Shown: in pieces, positions 1-8,360 of the stretch | Position numbering within the stretch: position 1 is the stretch's first letter | Layout of the letters: every line of letters starts with the position of its first letter | Source: Chara braunii | Lineage: Eukaryota; Streptophyta; Charophyceae; Charales; Characeae | Direction of reading: 5' to 3' | Assembly: GCA_003427395.1 (NCBI GenBank) | Contig: BFEA01000002.1 | Span: forward strand, 2,840,940 to 2,874,155 | DNA length: 33,216 nucleotides | Made by a program: the position numbers and the translations under genes | Notes under the pieces: model-generated | The model's database searches: none | The model's input: the letters and a program-made list of their open reading frames with translations, nothing else | What the model was told of the DNA's origin: nothing

Positions 1-140
1 GTTTTTTGTTCTATTTCGTTTTTAGAATCTCGTTCGTTATTTTTATTTCAATTTTCGGCTTTTTCGGTTATTATTATTTTTGTTCTTAGAAACAATGACG
101 TTCCCGCTACCGGTAGCCGGAGGATCGGCTTGATAGATGG
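1..140. other. No gene seen
   Basis: T-rich sequence without a recognisable gene or promoter. The last part, up to about 155, is the interior and right end of the GTAC-type TIR element; its left end is not in the window. Confidence 0.4.
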
Positions 141-141
141 G

Positions 142-155
142 AAAGGTACTGGTGG
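142..155. repeat. Right end of GTAC-type TIR MITE
   Basis: AAAGGTACTGGTGG matches the right terminal repeat of the complete 148-bp element at 5133-5280 (AAGTACTGGTGG) and of the element ending at 7460 (AGGTACTAGTGG). The matching left end, expected as CCACCAGTACC, is not found between 1 and 141, so this is a partial copy or it starts outside the window. Confidence 0.45.
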
Positions 156-250
156 TTCAACGAGGTGATAAGAGCATCACCGTCAATTGCGCGCGGGTGG
201 TGAAGGCTCCGTCTATTGCAGCACCTGCTGGAAATCAGGTCCAACGTCCC
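156..250 (-). repeat. Structured retroposon, copy A
   Basis: Shares the core 'ctattg...cacctgctgg' and the TGGA-N7-TCCA hairpin with eight other copies. The apical hairpin is perfect: GGTGAT (164-169), loop AAGAGC, ATCACC (176-181). The GCTCC/GGAGC hairpin has lost its right arm. Strand follows the family rule that poly(A) lies 3' of the minus-strand reading; this copy has no poly(A) of its own. It starts directly after a MITE end. Confidence 0.5.
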
Positions 251-410
251 TGTGTAATACAATACAATATGTTTATGCATGATGCTCGAGGTTGGCTCCA
301 GCAATCATGTAGAATACCATGTGTCCATGCATGATGTTAAGATATGATTTGAGGAAGACCCATTTCGTCCCCAACTATTCGGATTTGTAGGGAGTTGTAA
401 CTGCGAGTTA

Positions 411-671
411 TTGCTTTCAAATGGGCGCCCGGGAGGGCCCACGATCTTCCCCCAGAAGCGCCTTGCTATTCTCGTTGCCTTGTGTTGGGAAGGCCGACTG
501 TGTCTAGGCTATGGGCTTGATACCATGGGTTCCAGAAATGCCTTCAAGTTCAAGTTGGTGTTGTTCATTTTTGCCTTAAGCTCAGAAGGGCGACTTTGTA
601 TAGGCTTTGAGCTTGATACCTCGGGTCTTCTTGTGCCTGCAGGGTGTGGTCCTATCTGCTGTTCATCCTAA
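411..671 (+). other. 86-codon ORF with internal duplication; probably not a gene
   Basis: An open frame from 411 whose sequence contains a partial 96-bp duplication (475-570 and from 571 to about 622). The duplicated peptide reads ALCWEGRLCLGYGLDT and then ALSSEGRLCIGFELDT, so the frame survived the duplication. I recognise no domain. It ends at the edge of the foldback element. The opening may simply be inherited from duplicated non-coding sequence. Confidence 0.25.
475..622. repeat. Partial tandem duplication, 96-bp period
   Basis: The block from 475 ('ttgcctt...gcttgatacc') recurs from 571 with about three-quarters identity over roughly 51 bp. The period is a multiple of three. Confidence 0.6.
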
Positions 672-1013
672 AAATTAATGCCCATTTCGTCAAAATGGAC
701 ATTTTTTATTTTTTGAACGAAATTGAAACCGAGTTTTTTGTTTAAAAACTCGTCAAAATTTGTTGTTCCTGAGGGTCCAGTGTTTGTAAAACGCTGGACC
801 CCCTGGATGTACATGGACCTAGCTTGACACCTGACACGTCCAGGCAATCCTGCTTGGAGGTGCCTAGTCTCAAGCTAGGTCCATGTACAGCCAGGGGGTC
901 CAAACGTTGGACCCTCAGGAACAACAAATTTTGACAAGTTTTCGACCAAAAAACTCGGTTTCAATTTCGTTCAAAAAATAAAATATGTCCATTTTGACGA
1001 AATGGCAATTCTA
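669..1013. mobile_element. Foldback (long inverted-repeat) element
   Basis: Left arm about 669-827 and right arm about 870-1013 are reverse complements with few mismatches. The outer tips are TGCCCATTTCGTC (679) and GACGAAATGGCA (to 1007); the inner tips are 'ctagcttga' and 'tcaagctag'. The loop is about 42 bp (828-869). No transposase is encoded. Structure fits a foldback MITE whose transcript would form a hairpin of about 145 bp. Target duplications are not clear. Confidence 0.85.
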
Positions 1014-1023
1014 AGGGTTTAGG

Positions 1024-1350
1024 GTACCAGTCCTTAATAATTTTGCCCTAGGATGGGAGTCCTTGCTTGACCGACAACCACGAGTGGGGTGGCGATTTGG
1101 TATGAGGAGAGGAAGGGGGGGGGTCGGGGGGTCAGAGGGGGAAAGGTTGGGAAAGCGAGTGGTGGCAGACGGGAAAGGGGAGTGAGGGAGGAGGAGGGAG
1201 ATGATTTAGGGTGTTAGGGGTGGTAAGGGGTGAGTACTCCTAACCCGAGACGAGGATAAAGTTGGTTGGATGGAAGGGGACGATGAAGTGGGCCCGTGGC
1301 AGGTGTTCCCATCGCCTTTTTGTAGTCAACCATGATTTCCACCGCAGTTG
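1024..1350. other. G-rich spacer without gene
   Basis: Contains a strongly G-rich stretch (1100-1210) with runs of nine, six and four G in close spacing, so G-quadruplex formation on the plus strand is possible. No ORF of interest. An AGGGTTTAGGG motif, like a single plant telomere repeat, lies just before it near 1015. Confidence 0.5.
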
Positions 1351-1805
1351 GTTATCCTGGGTCAATGCGCAGAGCCTCTCAGCATTGTCCACCCATAAGG
1401 AGTGGAAGTTAGGAGAGAGGTCACTGCGTTTGATAATTTGATTTCATTAGGCTCAGCTGACAGCATTTGTCTAAGTTCCTTCCAGGATGCATGTGTATTC
1501 GCTGTGATTGTTTCCACGACTGGTGCTCTTGCCTCCATGTACTCGTATATGTGCTGCTTGCGTTCATAAGCACACCTCATTTGCCATGCTGCCACAAGCA
1601 TTGGCAGACATGTATAATTGAACAGGTTCGTCATGAAGGGTGACCGTGGGCAGCTTGTGGAGGTGTTTCTCCCAGCAAGTTAGTCTTGAGGTCCCACGTT
1701 AGATGGATGCCTTAGGTAGTGCCTCGCTGCGTCCCACCAGCTCCACAGTTCGGCCACCATTGGGCAATCCAAGAGGCAATGTGTGACGAACCACTTCCTG
1801 ACCCC
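1350..1805 (-). pseudogene. LINE family 2 C-terminal fragment (a)
   Basis: On the minus strand, sequence from about 1803 reads WFVTHCLLDCPMVAELWSWW, the second half of a zf-RVT zinc-binding region (H-x4-C, then the W-x-WW signature). After a stop and a frameshift it continues in the frame at 1362-1634 as LFNYTCLPMLVAAW-QMRCAYERK. The fragment at 16450-16975 reads MVIWRIRCSFERK at the same place and that at 31870-32505 reads LLLTW-stop-IKCSHERN, so these are three copies of one family. This domain follows the RT in ORF2. The copy is 5'-truncated and dead. Confidence 0.75.
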
Positions 1806-1829
1806 GTGCTATCTTTCGTACCCCTTGAC

Positions 1830-2690
1830 TCAATTCCCCCTTTTTGTATTATACCGACCCAACAAAGCCCCCGTCGCTTTTCTTGATTTCAGGTGCCTTG
1901 TTTAGGCCCCCAGTTTTCAGAGGTTCTTTTGATTCTTGGAATTCTGCTTTTTGTAATTCGGGAAATGCATGGGAAATTACGCGCGCCTTAGCGAGCACAC
2001 TGGGAATCGGGCTCGACAGTTAGGAATTCCGGAATAAGCAGAATCCGACGTGTCTTTTTCTTTGCATGAATGTTCTCGGTCACGTCGGAGAAAACTCTAG
2101 GAATATTGTGAAAATACGGATAGGCATAGGACTTTCTTTTCCCGCGTCGATTTTCGCGCGCGGATATGGTGATTTCAATTTTTGACTTGGTGTACGGCAT
2201 AGGCAAGCTGTAACTGTTTTGGTGCCTTTTTTGTTGTCGACGCCAAGCATGCGAGCTTCCTTCTCCTTATTTCCCGCGTCATTCTTCTCTCTCCCTTCTC
2301 CCTCTTCTTCTTCTCCTATCGCAACTGTTTTTCCCCCTCTCTGCTTTTTGCGCGCTTGTTTCCCTTCTTGATCATCTGAATCTTGGACCCGTCTCGCGCT
2401 ACTTTTCGCGCCTCTTTCCTTCTCGCTCTTCAACCTTGGCTCACGAAACCCGGTTGATCCTTCGATTACCCTCGCTCACCAATCAGACGCGTTGAGCAAG
2501 AGGATTTTTCTGTTGCGCGACGAATCTGATTGGCTGAACATTGAGTTCCGAAGGATCAACATGGCTTCCCTTGTGCACCCCTCGCTGAATCTTCTCCTCT
2601 TACACCTCGATTTCCCCTCTGTCTTCTCCCCCGTCTGTCTTCTTTTTTGCAACTATAAATTCCGCAAGCGCGCCCGCAAAGCTCTCTTAC
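1830..2690 (+). promoter_or_regulatory. R1 5' region with CCAAT pair and TATA box
   Basis: Pyrimidine-rich sequence upstream of R1 copy 1. It carries CCAATCAGA at 2479-2487 and its exact reverse complement TCTGATTGG at 2525-2533, two CCAAT boxes facing opposite ways 46 bp apart. CTATAAAT lies at 2653-2660, about 120 bp downstream, so a start site near 2685 would be expected. A diverged copy of this region lies alone at 15557-15945; both share CGCGCCTTAG-GAGC. The reverse-strand Lys/Glu-rich ORF here is only a reading of the pyrimidine-rich strand. Confidence 0.5.
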
Positions 2691-4390
2691 GTTGTCCACT
2701 CGCAAGCCAGCTTCCGGGAAGCAGTGGCTAAGTGATGCGTTTGGTGCGAGTCGAAAAGTCCCGTCGGACTGACTGTGCGCTGGCCGATTGCGTGCTTGAT
2801 TGCCACGACGGACTGTGGGATCCTGGCGAGCCGTGTCGAGCTTGCGTCAGCGGGGTGACGATCGCAGCGGCGGAAGTTAGCATGCGACGGCCGGGATCGT
2901 TGGTGCGGGTACGAGGATCGGTAATTGGAGTTGAGTGGATGATTGGTCCGGGGCCATACTGGAATTTCACGGCGAATGCGCCTTCATGGTTGCGGATTAT
3001 TTTTTTCTGGTGTGAGTTCATGACTGCGAAGCCGAATGTTCCCTTGTCGGATTCCGGTGTCTCCTGTCTCGACATTTCTTGTCTATCTCTCCCATCTGTC
3101 TCTCTCTCCGATTTGAATGACGATGTGTTATGAGTTTGTCTCTCCTGTGAACCGAAGTGAATTCTTGTGATTTCTTGCGAAGAAAAACTTCTTTCGGAAC
3201 TCTTCCATTAGTTTCCTGGGTAATCCCCGGATGTAAAGGAACTCATTCCTCTTGCCTTGTAAACGGTGGATGCGTGTGTACAATCCCCCGATTTATTTCT
3301 GATTTGTGCACCATTGTCATTTTCGCACCTTCCACAGTGGATGTATGTATAAAAATGCTTGTATTTTTGCATTGATTAGACCCATCGCTCGACGGGATTT
3401 TGTTCGAGAATGCAAGAGTGTTTAGATCTGTCATTCTGAATGCACTGCGCATGCCATCTGCCTTATACTGCACGACATCTGCAGACAGTCTATGGGGCAA
3501 CCTCGAAAAAGCCAGGCGCCTCGGGTTTTTGTCGACCTGGTCTGCTGAACTGAGTCGCGGGTTGATCTCTCGAAACTTCAACCCGATTATTGCATGGTTG
3601 TACGAACTCTGTAACATGCTTCCCCTGTGTCGAAGGGAAGGAAACTACTAGTTAGTTCTTTTTTGATTGTGCTTTTTGATGACATCTCAGAGTTTTTGCA
3701 AACTCATTTTGATTGATTGATATGTGGACTGACGACCGTACCTCGATCGGGCGCCAACCTCCCGTATCTCCCTCGCCAACGCGCCCCTTCCCTTACAACG
3801 AGAAAAGGACACGTGTTTGCGAGCGGGACGTACGAGAAGCTGTCGCACGGATCGGCGGACGATATTACTTCCCTCCCGAAAATCGTTGTTCTGGATTCGT
3901 GGATGCGGGCTTTTTCATTGTCGATACGCACTACCCACCCTACTTAGTACGATTGCCATTTAACGAGCTGATCGTCATTCCGTGGACGGCAGTGGCGCCC
4001 CATTGGCCTCGAACCCTGTGCACGGAGTGCCAGCGTCTCGATCGCCACGAATCAAAGGGCTTCCACTACCGGATACGGAGTGAAGACGAGCACAAGGAAA
4101 GAGCCACGCAGCTGAGACCCTCCACGTCGGACTCGGAACTGACCAACGAACGACGTCGGGACTTGATACGGAAACGGGACACGCAGAGTGTACCGAAACC
4201 CTTCCGCTCTAAACGAAGATCCACAGCGCGGTGGGAAGTTCGACAATACTTTTTAGATTGAATTTGGATTTCTCTCTTTTCGCGCCGTGCCCGCGCGCGC
4301 ATTTCGCGACGCGCGAAAGCAACCGACTTACTTCATCGGGCCAACACGGGGGATTTCAGTTCTGTCTGCGTCCCCACACTCAATTTTCCA
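2690..4390 (+). repeat. Multicopy unit R1, copy 1 (body)
   Basis: This stretch aligns in blocks with 27655-29103. One block surrounds GGGGTGACGATCGC (here about 2852, there about 27733). Another is the whole ORF starting ATGTGGACTGAC (3722 and 28477). A third is the 3' sequence ending in 'gatttcagtt' (here about 4352, there about 29079). The middle (about 3100-3650) does not align clearly and may be intron or fast-evolving spacer. R1 could be a multicopy gene family, a segmental duplication or an undescribed transposon. Confidence 0.6.
3722..4261 (+). CDS. R1 179-aa protein, function unknown
   Basis: The frame is open from 3713, but the first ATG is 3722, and ATGTGGACTGAC is preserved in copy 2, so I choose it. 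I recognise no family. About residues 45-105 form the conserved core: YYFPPENRC, GFVDAGFFIVDTHYPPY, then FNELIVIPWTAVAPHWP; copy 2 keeps YYFPQETRC, IVDTHFPPY and FNELIVIPWMAVEAHWP. The C-terminal 60 residues are rich in Arg, Lys, Glu and Asp, which might suggest nucleic acid binding (inference). No signal peptide or membrane segment is seen. Upstream lie the CCAAT pair and TATA box, about 1 kb away, so there may be a long leader or introns. Protein-level similarity in a region of heavy decay suggests real coding origin. Confidence 0.5.
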   Translation: MWTDDRTSIGRQPPVSPSPTRPFPYNEKRTRVCERDVREAVARIGGRYYFPPENRCSGFVDAGFFIVDTHYPPYLVRLPFNELIVIPWTAVAPHWPRTLCTECQRLDRHESKGFHYRIRSEDEHKERATQLRPSTSDSELTNERRRDLIRKRDTQSVPKPFRSKRRSTARWEVRQYFLD

Positions 4391-4439
4391 AAAATCCTTG
4401 GCACACCCCATCTCGCTGTTTTTCTGGGCCTTCTTTCCG

Positions 4440-5640
4440 CACCTTTAGCACTCCGAACGGAAGACAGTACAGGGCGTGAGGTTGCGCGTCACAAGTGCTC
4501 CAGCGTGGCCTGTTTCTTGGGGGAGGACCTTCCACAGGAGGTACATAATGGAGACAGCACCTCTCGTGTTTCCAGGTTCATTCTGGATGTGAGCCAGTCC
4601 GGTGGCATGCATTTGGTGAATAATCTGCCATTGCAGCGCTCTGAGGTTGGTGGGTCGAATGCGTGAGTATGTGGACCATTTGGGTCTTTGGAGGTCCTCT
4701 CTTTTGAGAGGCAAGTCTTGGGCCCAACAAGCTTTGATCGGGTCTGCGATTTGTACCATCTTATATGCTGTTCTGTATCCGTTCTTTACTGTGTATTGCC
4801 ATACCTGATGTCTGCGGTCTCCCCCCATGTCCAATTCCCATTCCTGTGGGTCGAATGGTAGTTGGGTGAGGGGTGTGGCAGTCCCACATGTGTACAGTCC
4901 TCATCGCCATCGTTGAGCACACAAACTCTGGTGAGTCCAGTCAGGGGTCTCTGGTGGTCAAGCTCCTCATCTCTGCGTAGCTTAGACCATCATTCCCCTA
5001 GTAGCTGGGGTCCATAGGCCTGTAGGCATACCAGCTGTGTGTTTATTTCGTCTACGTTGTACACTGTCATCGGGATCAGCCATCCTTCTAATATCGGGAT
5101 AACCCAGTCCCCTTGTCTCACTGTCGGTCCTTCCACCAGTACTTGGCCCAGCTATCGGCCGTGGAAAAAAATAGAGTAGAAACATTTCTAGTCCGACGAA
5201 TTTGGGTGCTCCTGTAGTGGCCCGTATGTTTCCTAAAATCGTGGCCCGTTACCGGGCACGCCTTTAGAAAGTACTGGTGGTTTAAGCTGCAAGAGTCATA
5301 TGAGCGGGATGGCCTCTTGAAGTTCTTGCAGGCCTTCCTCTAGTTTCCTGATATGGGATATCTGAGGCCGGAGGTCAGTGTATAACCCCTTCTTTACCCA
5401 GGGGAGCCCTCGCGAGTGGGTGTGAAGAGAGAAGGGGTTGCCTGTTCGGTCTAGGAGGTGTGGATTGCCAAATAGGTGGTGACGCCATATTTCCTCCCAT
5501 CTCAGCGGGACAGGTTTTTGGGTCGGGCCTCTTTCTCTCCAGAGTCGGGGGATTGACAGCCACAGGGGATCAGTTCTCAGATCCAATCTGGCAGTGGATG
5601 TGGTTGTACGGAAGTGAAACTGCAGAAATTTTGGAGAAGA
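4440..5640 (-). pseudogene. LINE family 2 fragment (d), RT end to zf-RVT
   Basis: Reading on the minus strand: the post-RT region (LRWEEIWRHHLFGNP, 5390-5510), a stop at 5296-5298, then EGPTVRQGDWV (about 5145-5100), LPFDPQEWELDMGG (about 4850), LRALQWQIIHQM (about 4640-4600) and, in a shifted frame, C-T-S-C-G...LEHL, the start of the zinc-binding region (4540-4490). A 148-bp TIR element interrupts it at 5133-5280. Homologous order is seen in the minus copy at 8889-11990 and the plus copy at 19005-27653. Several frameshifts; dead. Confidence 0.8.
5133..5280. mobile_element. 148-bp GTAC-type TIR MITE inside LINE d
   Basis: Perfect 12-bp terminal inverted repeats: CCACCAGTACTT at 5133-5144 and AAGTACTGGTGG at 5269-5280. 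The element splits the LINE ORF2 homology: before it the minus strand reads LLQLK, after it EGPTVRQGDWV. Removing it (boundary uncertain by one base) brings these together exactly where the other copy has TTLRKGPCIKEGDWV. No coding capacity. I see no unambiguous target duplication, so the superfamily is not assigned. Relatives: 7261-7460 and the end at 142-155. Confidence 0.75.
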
Positions 5641-6030
5641 AAATAGTGTAGTTGAAAAGAAAAGGAAAGAAAAGAAAAAAGAAACAGAAAGAAAGGAGAC
5701 AATTCTTTTTTTTTTCTTTTCTTTTCTTTTTGAACTCGTTGATATATTGAAGAAGTTTCTCATTTGTCCATCAGAAGGGACCTCACCTTGTGGAGATGTC
5801 ACAAGTGCTAAGGTCTCTGACCATAGATTTTAAATTTGGATGGCCAGAAACAAATATTCCAGATAAGTGGGACCTTGCTTAAGGAGTTTTAAAAGTTAAA
5901 ACACAATAGAAACATGTCTGAAGTTCTTAAGACATGTAGTCTCAGAGCACCATGAGCTTTCCAAAACAGCTGCTGAACCTTCACCTTCTAGACATAAAAA
6001 AACAAAAAAAAAGAAAAAAGAAAAAAAAAA
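5641..6030. other. Low-complexity AG/TC-rich spacer
   Basis: Purine-rich run (5650-5700) followed by a T/C-rich run (5705-5735) that could pair with it, then AT-rich sequence and an A-rich stretch at 5995-6030. No gene seen. Confidence 0.5.
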
Positions 6031-6033
6031 GTT

Positions 6034-6157
6034 GACATTGCTTCTTTCTTTCCTGAAAAAGAGGCATTAACCCTTAAACCTTATTGTGTCCATCCGACAT
6101 TGCTTCTTTCTTTCCTGAAAAAGAGGCATTAACCCTTAAACCTTATTGTGTCCATCC
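6034..6157. repeat. Exact 62-bp tandem duplication
   Basis: The unit starting GACATTGCTTC at 6034-6095 is repeated without mismatch at 6096-6157. A looser duplication of 'ccgattccctctgca' follows (about 6156 and 6190). Perfect identity in this decayed region means either a recent event or an assembly overlap that was not collapsed. Confidence 0.9.
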
Positions 6158-6216
6158 GATTCCCTCTGCACTCCAACTCATGATCTCAGTCCCGATTCCC
6201 TCTGCATTCCAACTCG

Positions 6217-6217
<1 letters not shown>

Positions 6218-6252
<35 letters not shown>

Positions 6253-6312
6253 AGGCTCCGTCTATTGGTGGGGAGCAGCACCTTCTGGAAACCCGGTCCA
6301 GGGTCCAACACA
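6218..6312 (-). repeat. Structured retroposon, copy B, with 34-nt poly(T/A)
   Basis: A run of 34 T (6218-6251) directly abuts the element, so the minus-strand reading ends in poly(A). GGCTCC...GGGGAGC (6255-6275) and TGGA-N7-TCCA hairpins are present. The variable stem is absent, so this copy is shorter than copies E to G. Confidence 0.7.
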
Positions 6313-6319
6313 TGATCTG

Positions 6320-6790
6320 GTTCTCAACAGTTGCATGGGTGTTGCGTTCAGCCACATAGGTGGCGGTTTTTTTTTTCCAAAAGAAAAAAGGCCAGTGTGA
6401 AGCTGACATTCTTTGCAGAACAGCACAAGCATCCAGGGGCGAGGTCCCACTAGCAAAGAGGATTGGATTGAACGCCTGAATCTGGACTTGTTTGTGGAAA
6501 GGTGCAGAATGTCGTGATTGAAGCCTGATACACTGATGTTATCTGATGGTATCGTAAAAAAGAGAAGAACAAAGAAAGGGTAATGGTGCCCATAGTATAG
6601 AATGGCTAATAGAACGCCGAGAATTGGGAAAGAAAAGGGGTGCGGCGTGGGGGGGGGAAGGAAGAAAGAAAACGTTTCTTTTCTAGGAAGATGCAGAGAT
6701 TCACTGGGGAGCTTCCCCAATGTAGCAATGAAAGAGCAGTTATCAGGGACCTTCCCCATCGTCTGAAAAAGAGAGGAGAACTCAGAACCC
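6320..6790. other. No gene seen
   Basis: Mixed sequence with A-rich and G-rich patches. No supported coding region or RNA gene. Confidence 0.4.
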
Positions 6791-6791
6791 T

Positions 6792-6792
<1 letters not shown>

Positions 6793-6826
<34 letters not shown>

Positions 6827-6827
6827 N
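6793..6827. other. Poly(T) run ending in a single N
   Basis: 34 T followed by one undetermined base at 6827. The next base starts a LINE piece unrelated to what precedes it, so this is a likely assembly join or unresolved homopolymer. Confidence 0.85.
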
Positions 6828-6962
6828 TGCCTGAATATTTCTTCCCACCTTTATGGTACTGGTCGCAGTGGGGGAAGAAGTTTCCTCCATGTGCGTATAA
6901 GGCGCACCCACTGTCTGTCGGTTGGGTCCCCATTCCTATATTTCCTTGGTATCCTCCAGTAC
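6828..6962 (-). pseudogene. Stray LINE family 1 fragment, near-identical to 10380-10514
   Basis: 135 bp that match 10380-10514 with about two mismatches (GGTTGGGTC here, GGTCAGGTC there). It encodes part of the post-RT region. It is bounded by an N on one side and by an adapter on the other, so it was probably placed here by chimeric assembly or library formation. Confidence 0.85.
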
Positions 6963-7000
6963 CTGTCTCTTATACACATCTAGATGTGTATAAGAGACAG
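6963..7000. other. Nextera transposase adapter (artefact)
   Basis: A perfect 38-bp palindrome made of CTGTCTCTTATACACATCT and its reverse complement: two Tn5 mosaic ends head to head, as in Nextera or mate-pair libraries. Translation across it gives the familiar contaminant peptide SYTHLDVYKRQ. It is not genomic. Confidence 0.98.
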
Positions 7001-7011
7001 GGGAGGGACTG

Positions 7012-7014
<3 letters not shown>

Positions 7015-7046
<32 letters not shown>
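7015..7046. repeat. GA dinucleotide microsatellite
   Basis: About 16 uninterrupted GA units, 15 bp after the adapter. Confidence 0.95.
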
Positions 7047-7048
<2 letters not shown>

Positions 7049-7057
7049 AACCCGAGG

Positions 7058-7160
7058 GGATGCTAGGGGTGTTTGTAGGAGGAGGCACCACTAGCACTTC
7101 CGGGAAGTCTCCGACTATTGGTGGGAGCAGCATCTGCTGGAAAGCGGGTCCAGCATCCCT
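7058..7160 (-). repeat. Structured retroposon, copy C
   Basis: Variable stem ATGCTAGGGGTG (7060-7071) pairs with CACCACTAGCAC (7086-7097) at 10 of 12 positions around a GTAGGAG loop. Then ACTATTGGTGGGAGC and GCTGGA (7136-7141), loop AAGCGGG, TCCAGC (7149-7154). A 25-nt poly(T) at 7186-7210 lies on the other side from usual. Confidence 0.7.
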
Positions 7161-7260
7161 GAACACTGGAGAACCCTCCATTGTGTTTTTTTTTTTTTTT
7201 TTTTTTTTTTCTTGGCCTGAAAGGCTGTCCTATCCAGATTTGACAGGTAATTGAATTGTT

Positions 7261-7460
7261 GGGCTTAGTACCTCACCCAGTGTTGGGAAATTAGGGAAAA
7301 CTGGCAGTTTTCCCAAACTCCTTAAAATTCGGAGGCCGGGCCCGACAACGGCTGCCATTGATAAATCTGATCGGCGGCGGTTGTTTCGTTTCGGCCATCC
7401 GAAAAGGTCGGAGGCCCACCCGAGGCCCGCTATTTTCCCACGCGGCAAAGGTACTAGTGG
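7261..7460. mobile_element. GTAC-type TIR MITE, second copy
   Basis: Right end AGGTACTAGTGG (7449-7460) matches the family end; the left end is degenerate (TAGTACCT, 7266-7273, complementary to AGGTACTA). The interior has a perfect 9-bp-arm hairpin GGGAAAACT/AGTTTTCCC (7294-7314) and a GGGCC-rich subterminal region resembling the copy at 5133-5280. No ORF. Confidence 0.5.
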
Positions 7461-7498
7461 TTTAGACTAAAAAAAGACTAAAAAAAAGCAAAAACAAC

Positions 7499-7605
7499 AA
7501 CATAGTACCTGGATTGGTAGGAGCATGCCTGATATGTGAGGCTCTCTTTGCGACGACTGCTGTCTATTGGTGGGGAGCGACACCTCCTGGAATACAGTCC
7601 AGCAC
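7499..7605 (-). repeat. Structured retroposon, copy D
   Basis: Contains GGTAGGAG, then 'ctattggtggggagc' (7564-7578) and CTGGA-ATACAG-TCCAG. The variable stem is weak (ACATA/TATGT). A MITE end lies 39 bp before it, as with copy A. Diverged copy. Confidence 0.55.
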
Positions 7606-7800
7606 CAAAGACAGATGGAGTGTGAAAACACTGAGAAGTAGTTTTTCTTGTTTTTCTGAGAAACATCCTGTGTGAATGAGGCCTTTATTCCGTCTTTTTT
7701 TTTTTGTACATACTCACGAGACTCCCATCCTACCACCCCTCTCGACGATAGACCCCCACTCCTCTTTTTTTTTTTCCCCCCTTTAATTTTAAACACCCCC
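7606..7800. other. No gene seen
   Basis: Contains two short T runs (near 7696 and 7767) and a C-rich stretch; otherwise unrecognised. Confidence 0.4.
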
Positions 7801-7802
7801 CG

Positions 7803-7906
7803 CAGTGCTAGTGTTGCTGGTAAGAGCAGACAGCACTAGCACCCAGGGAGAGACTCCATCTATTGGTGGGGAGCATCACCTGCTGGAAAACGGGTCCAGC
7901 GTCCCT
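7803..7906 (-). repeat. Structured retroposon, copy E
   Basis: The clearest structure. Perfect stem GTGCTAGTG (7805-7813)/CACTAGCAC (7834-7842) encloses the hairpin TGCT (7815-7818)-GGTAAG-AGCA (7825-7828). Then CTCC...GGAG (7854-7873) around the fixed 'atctattggtgg' loop, and GCTGGA (7882-7887)-N7-TCCAGC (7895-7900). Confidence 0.8.
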
Positions 7907-7909
7907 TAT

Positions 7910-8075
7910 CCACAGAATGAATCAGGATAATGTCAGGAAAAGCAACTGAGAAAGACACCTGCCAGAGGGAACCTCTTCACCCTATGTCACGTGCCAGATA
8001 TGCTGCTACTACACACTGGTTCCTTCCCCCTTCTGCTATCCCAATCCCCTTGTCATTCTAATCACCCTTTGTCCG
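7910..8075. other. No gene seen
   Basis: Short unrecognised spacer between structured copy E and a LINE 3' end. Confidence 0.3.
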
Positions 8076-8078
8076 TTT

Positions 8079-8360
8079 CTACTCCTGACCGAACCATTGT
8101 ACTTCCACTATTGCTGTGGCTGCCGGGGGAAACATATCTGGAAACTCCTCGGGTCTCTTCATCGGAATGTTGGAGTCGACCTGCAGACAATCCTTGAACC
8201 TGAGGTTGTAGTCCTTGGTGAGGGTGCCACCTCCCCCCTCATCCCCCTTCTCCCCAGGCCATTCGACCTGTGCGATCTTGCTGCCCGTCCCCCACCAGCC
8301 AATCTGCGCAGAATGTTTGTATTTCCTCGACGATATCTGCTTTTGTGTGAAGTGTTCCAT
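8079..8360 (-). pseudogene. LINE family 1 ORF2 3' terminus
   Basis: The minus-strand frame has GWWGTGSKIAQVEW, then TKDYNLRFKDCLQVDS and PEEFPDMFPP. The copy at 8889-10106 has WLGG...VAEVKW, RDYQLTFHDWIKVD and FADPFPP at the same spacing, and the plus copy has RKYRLSFNNWIEVD and FPDPFPL. This is therefore the extreme C-terminus of ORF2, 5'-truncated. Its function beyond being family-specific is unknown. Confidence 0.75.

Noticed and set aside
1010-1024. Telomere or interstitial telomeric array
   Set aside because: Only about one and a half TTTAGGG units; another weak match near 30115. Too little to call an array.
2080-2433. 117-codon Lys/Glu-rich ORF on the minus strand as a nuclear protein
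   Set aside because: It is the reverse reading of a pyrimidine-rich promoter-like region, has simple composition and no recognisable domain.
6262-6933. 223-codon minus-strand ORF
   Set aside because: It crosses the N and two poly(T) runs and joins unrelated pieces.
6936-7181. 81-codon minus-strand ORF
   Set aside because: It reads through the Nextera adapter (SYTHLDVYKRQ) and the GA microsatellite, so it is an artefact.
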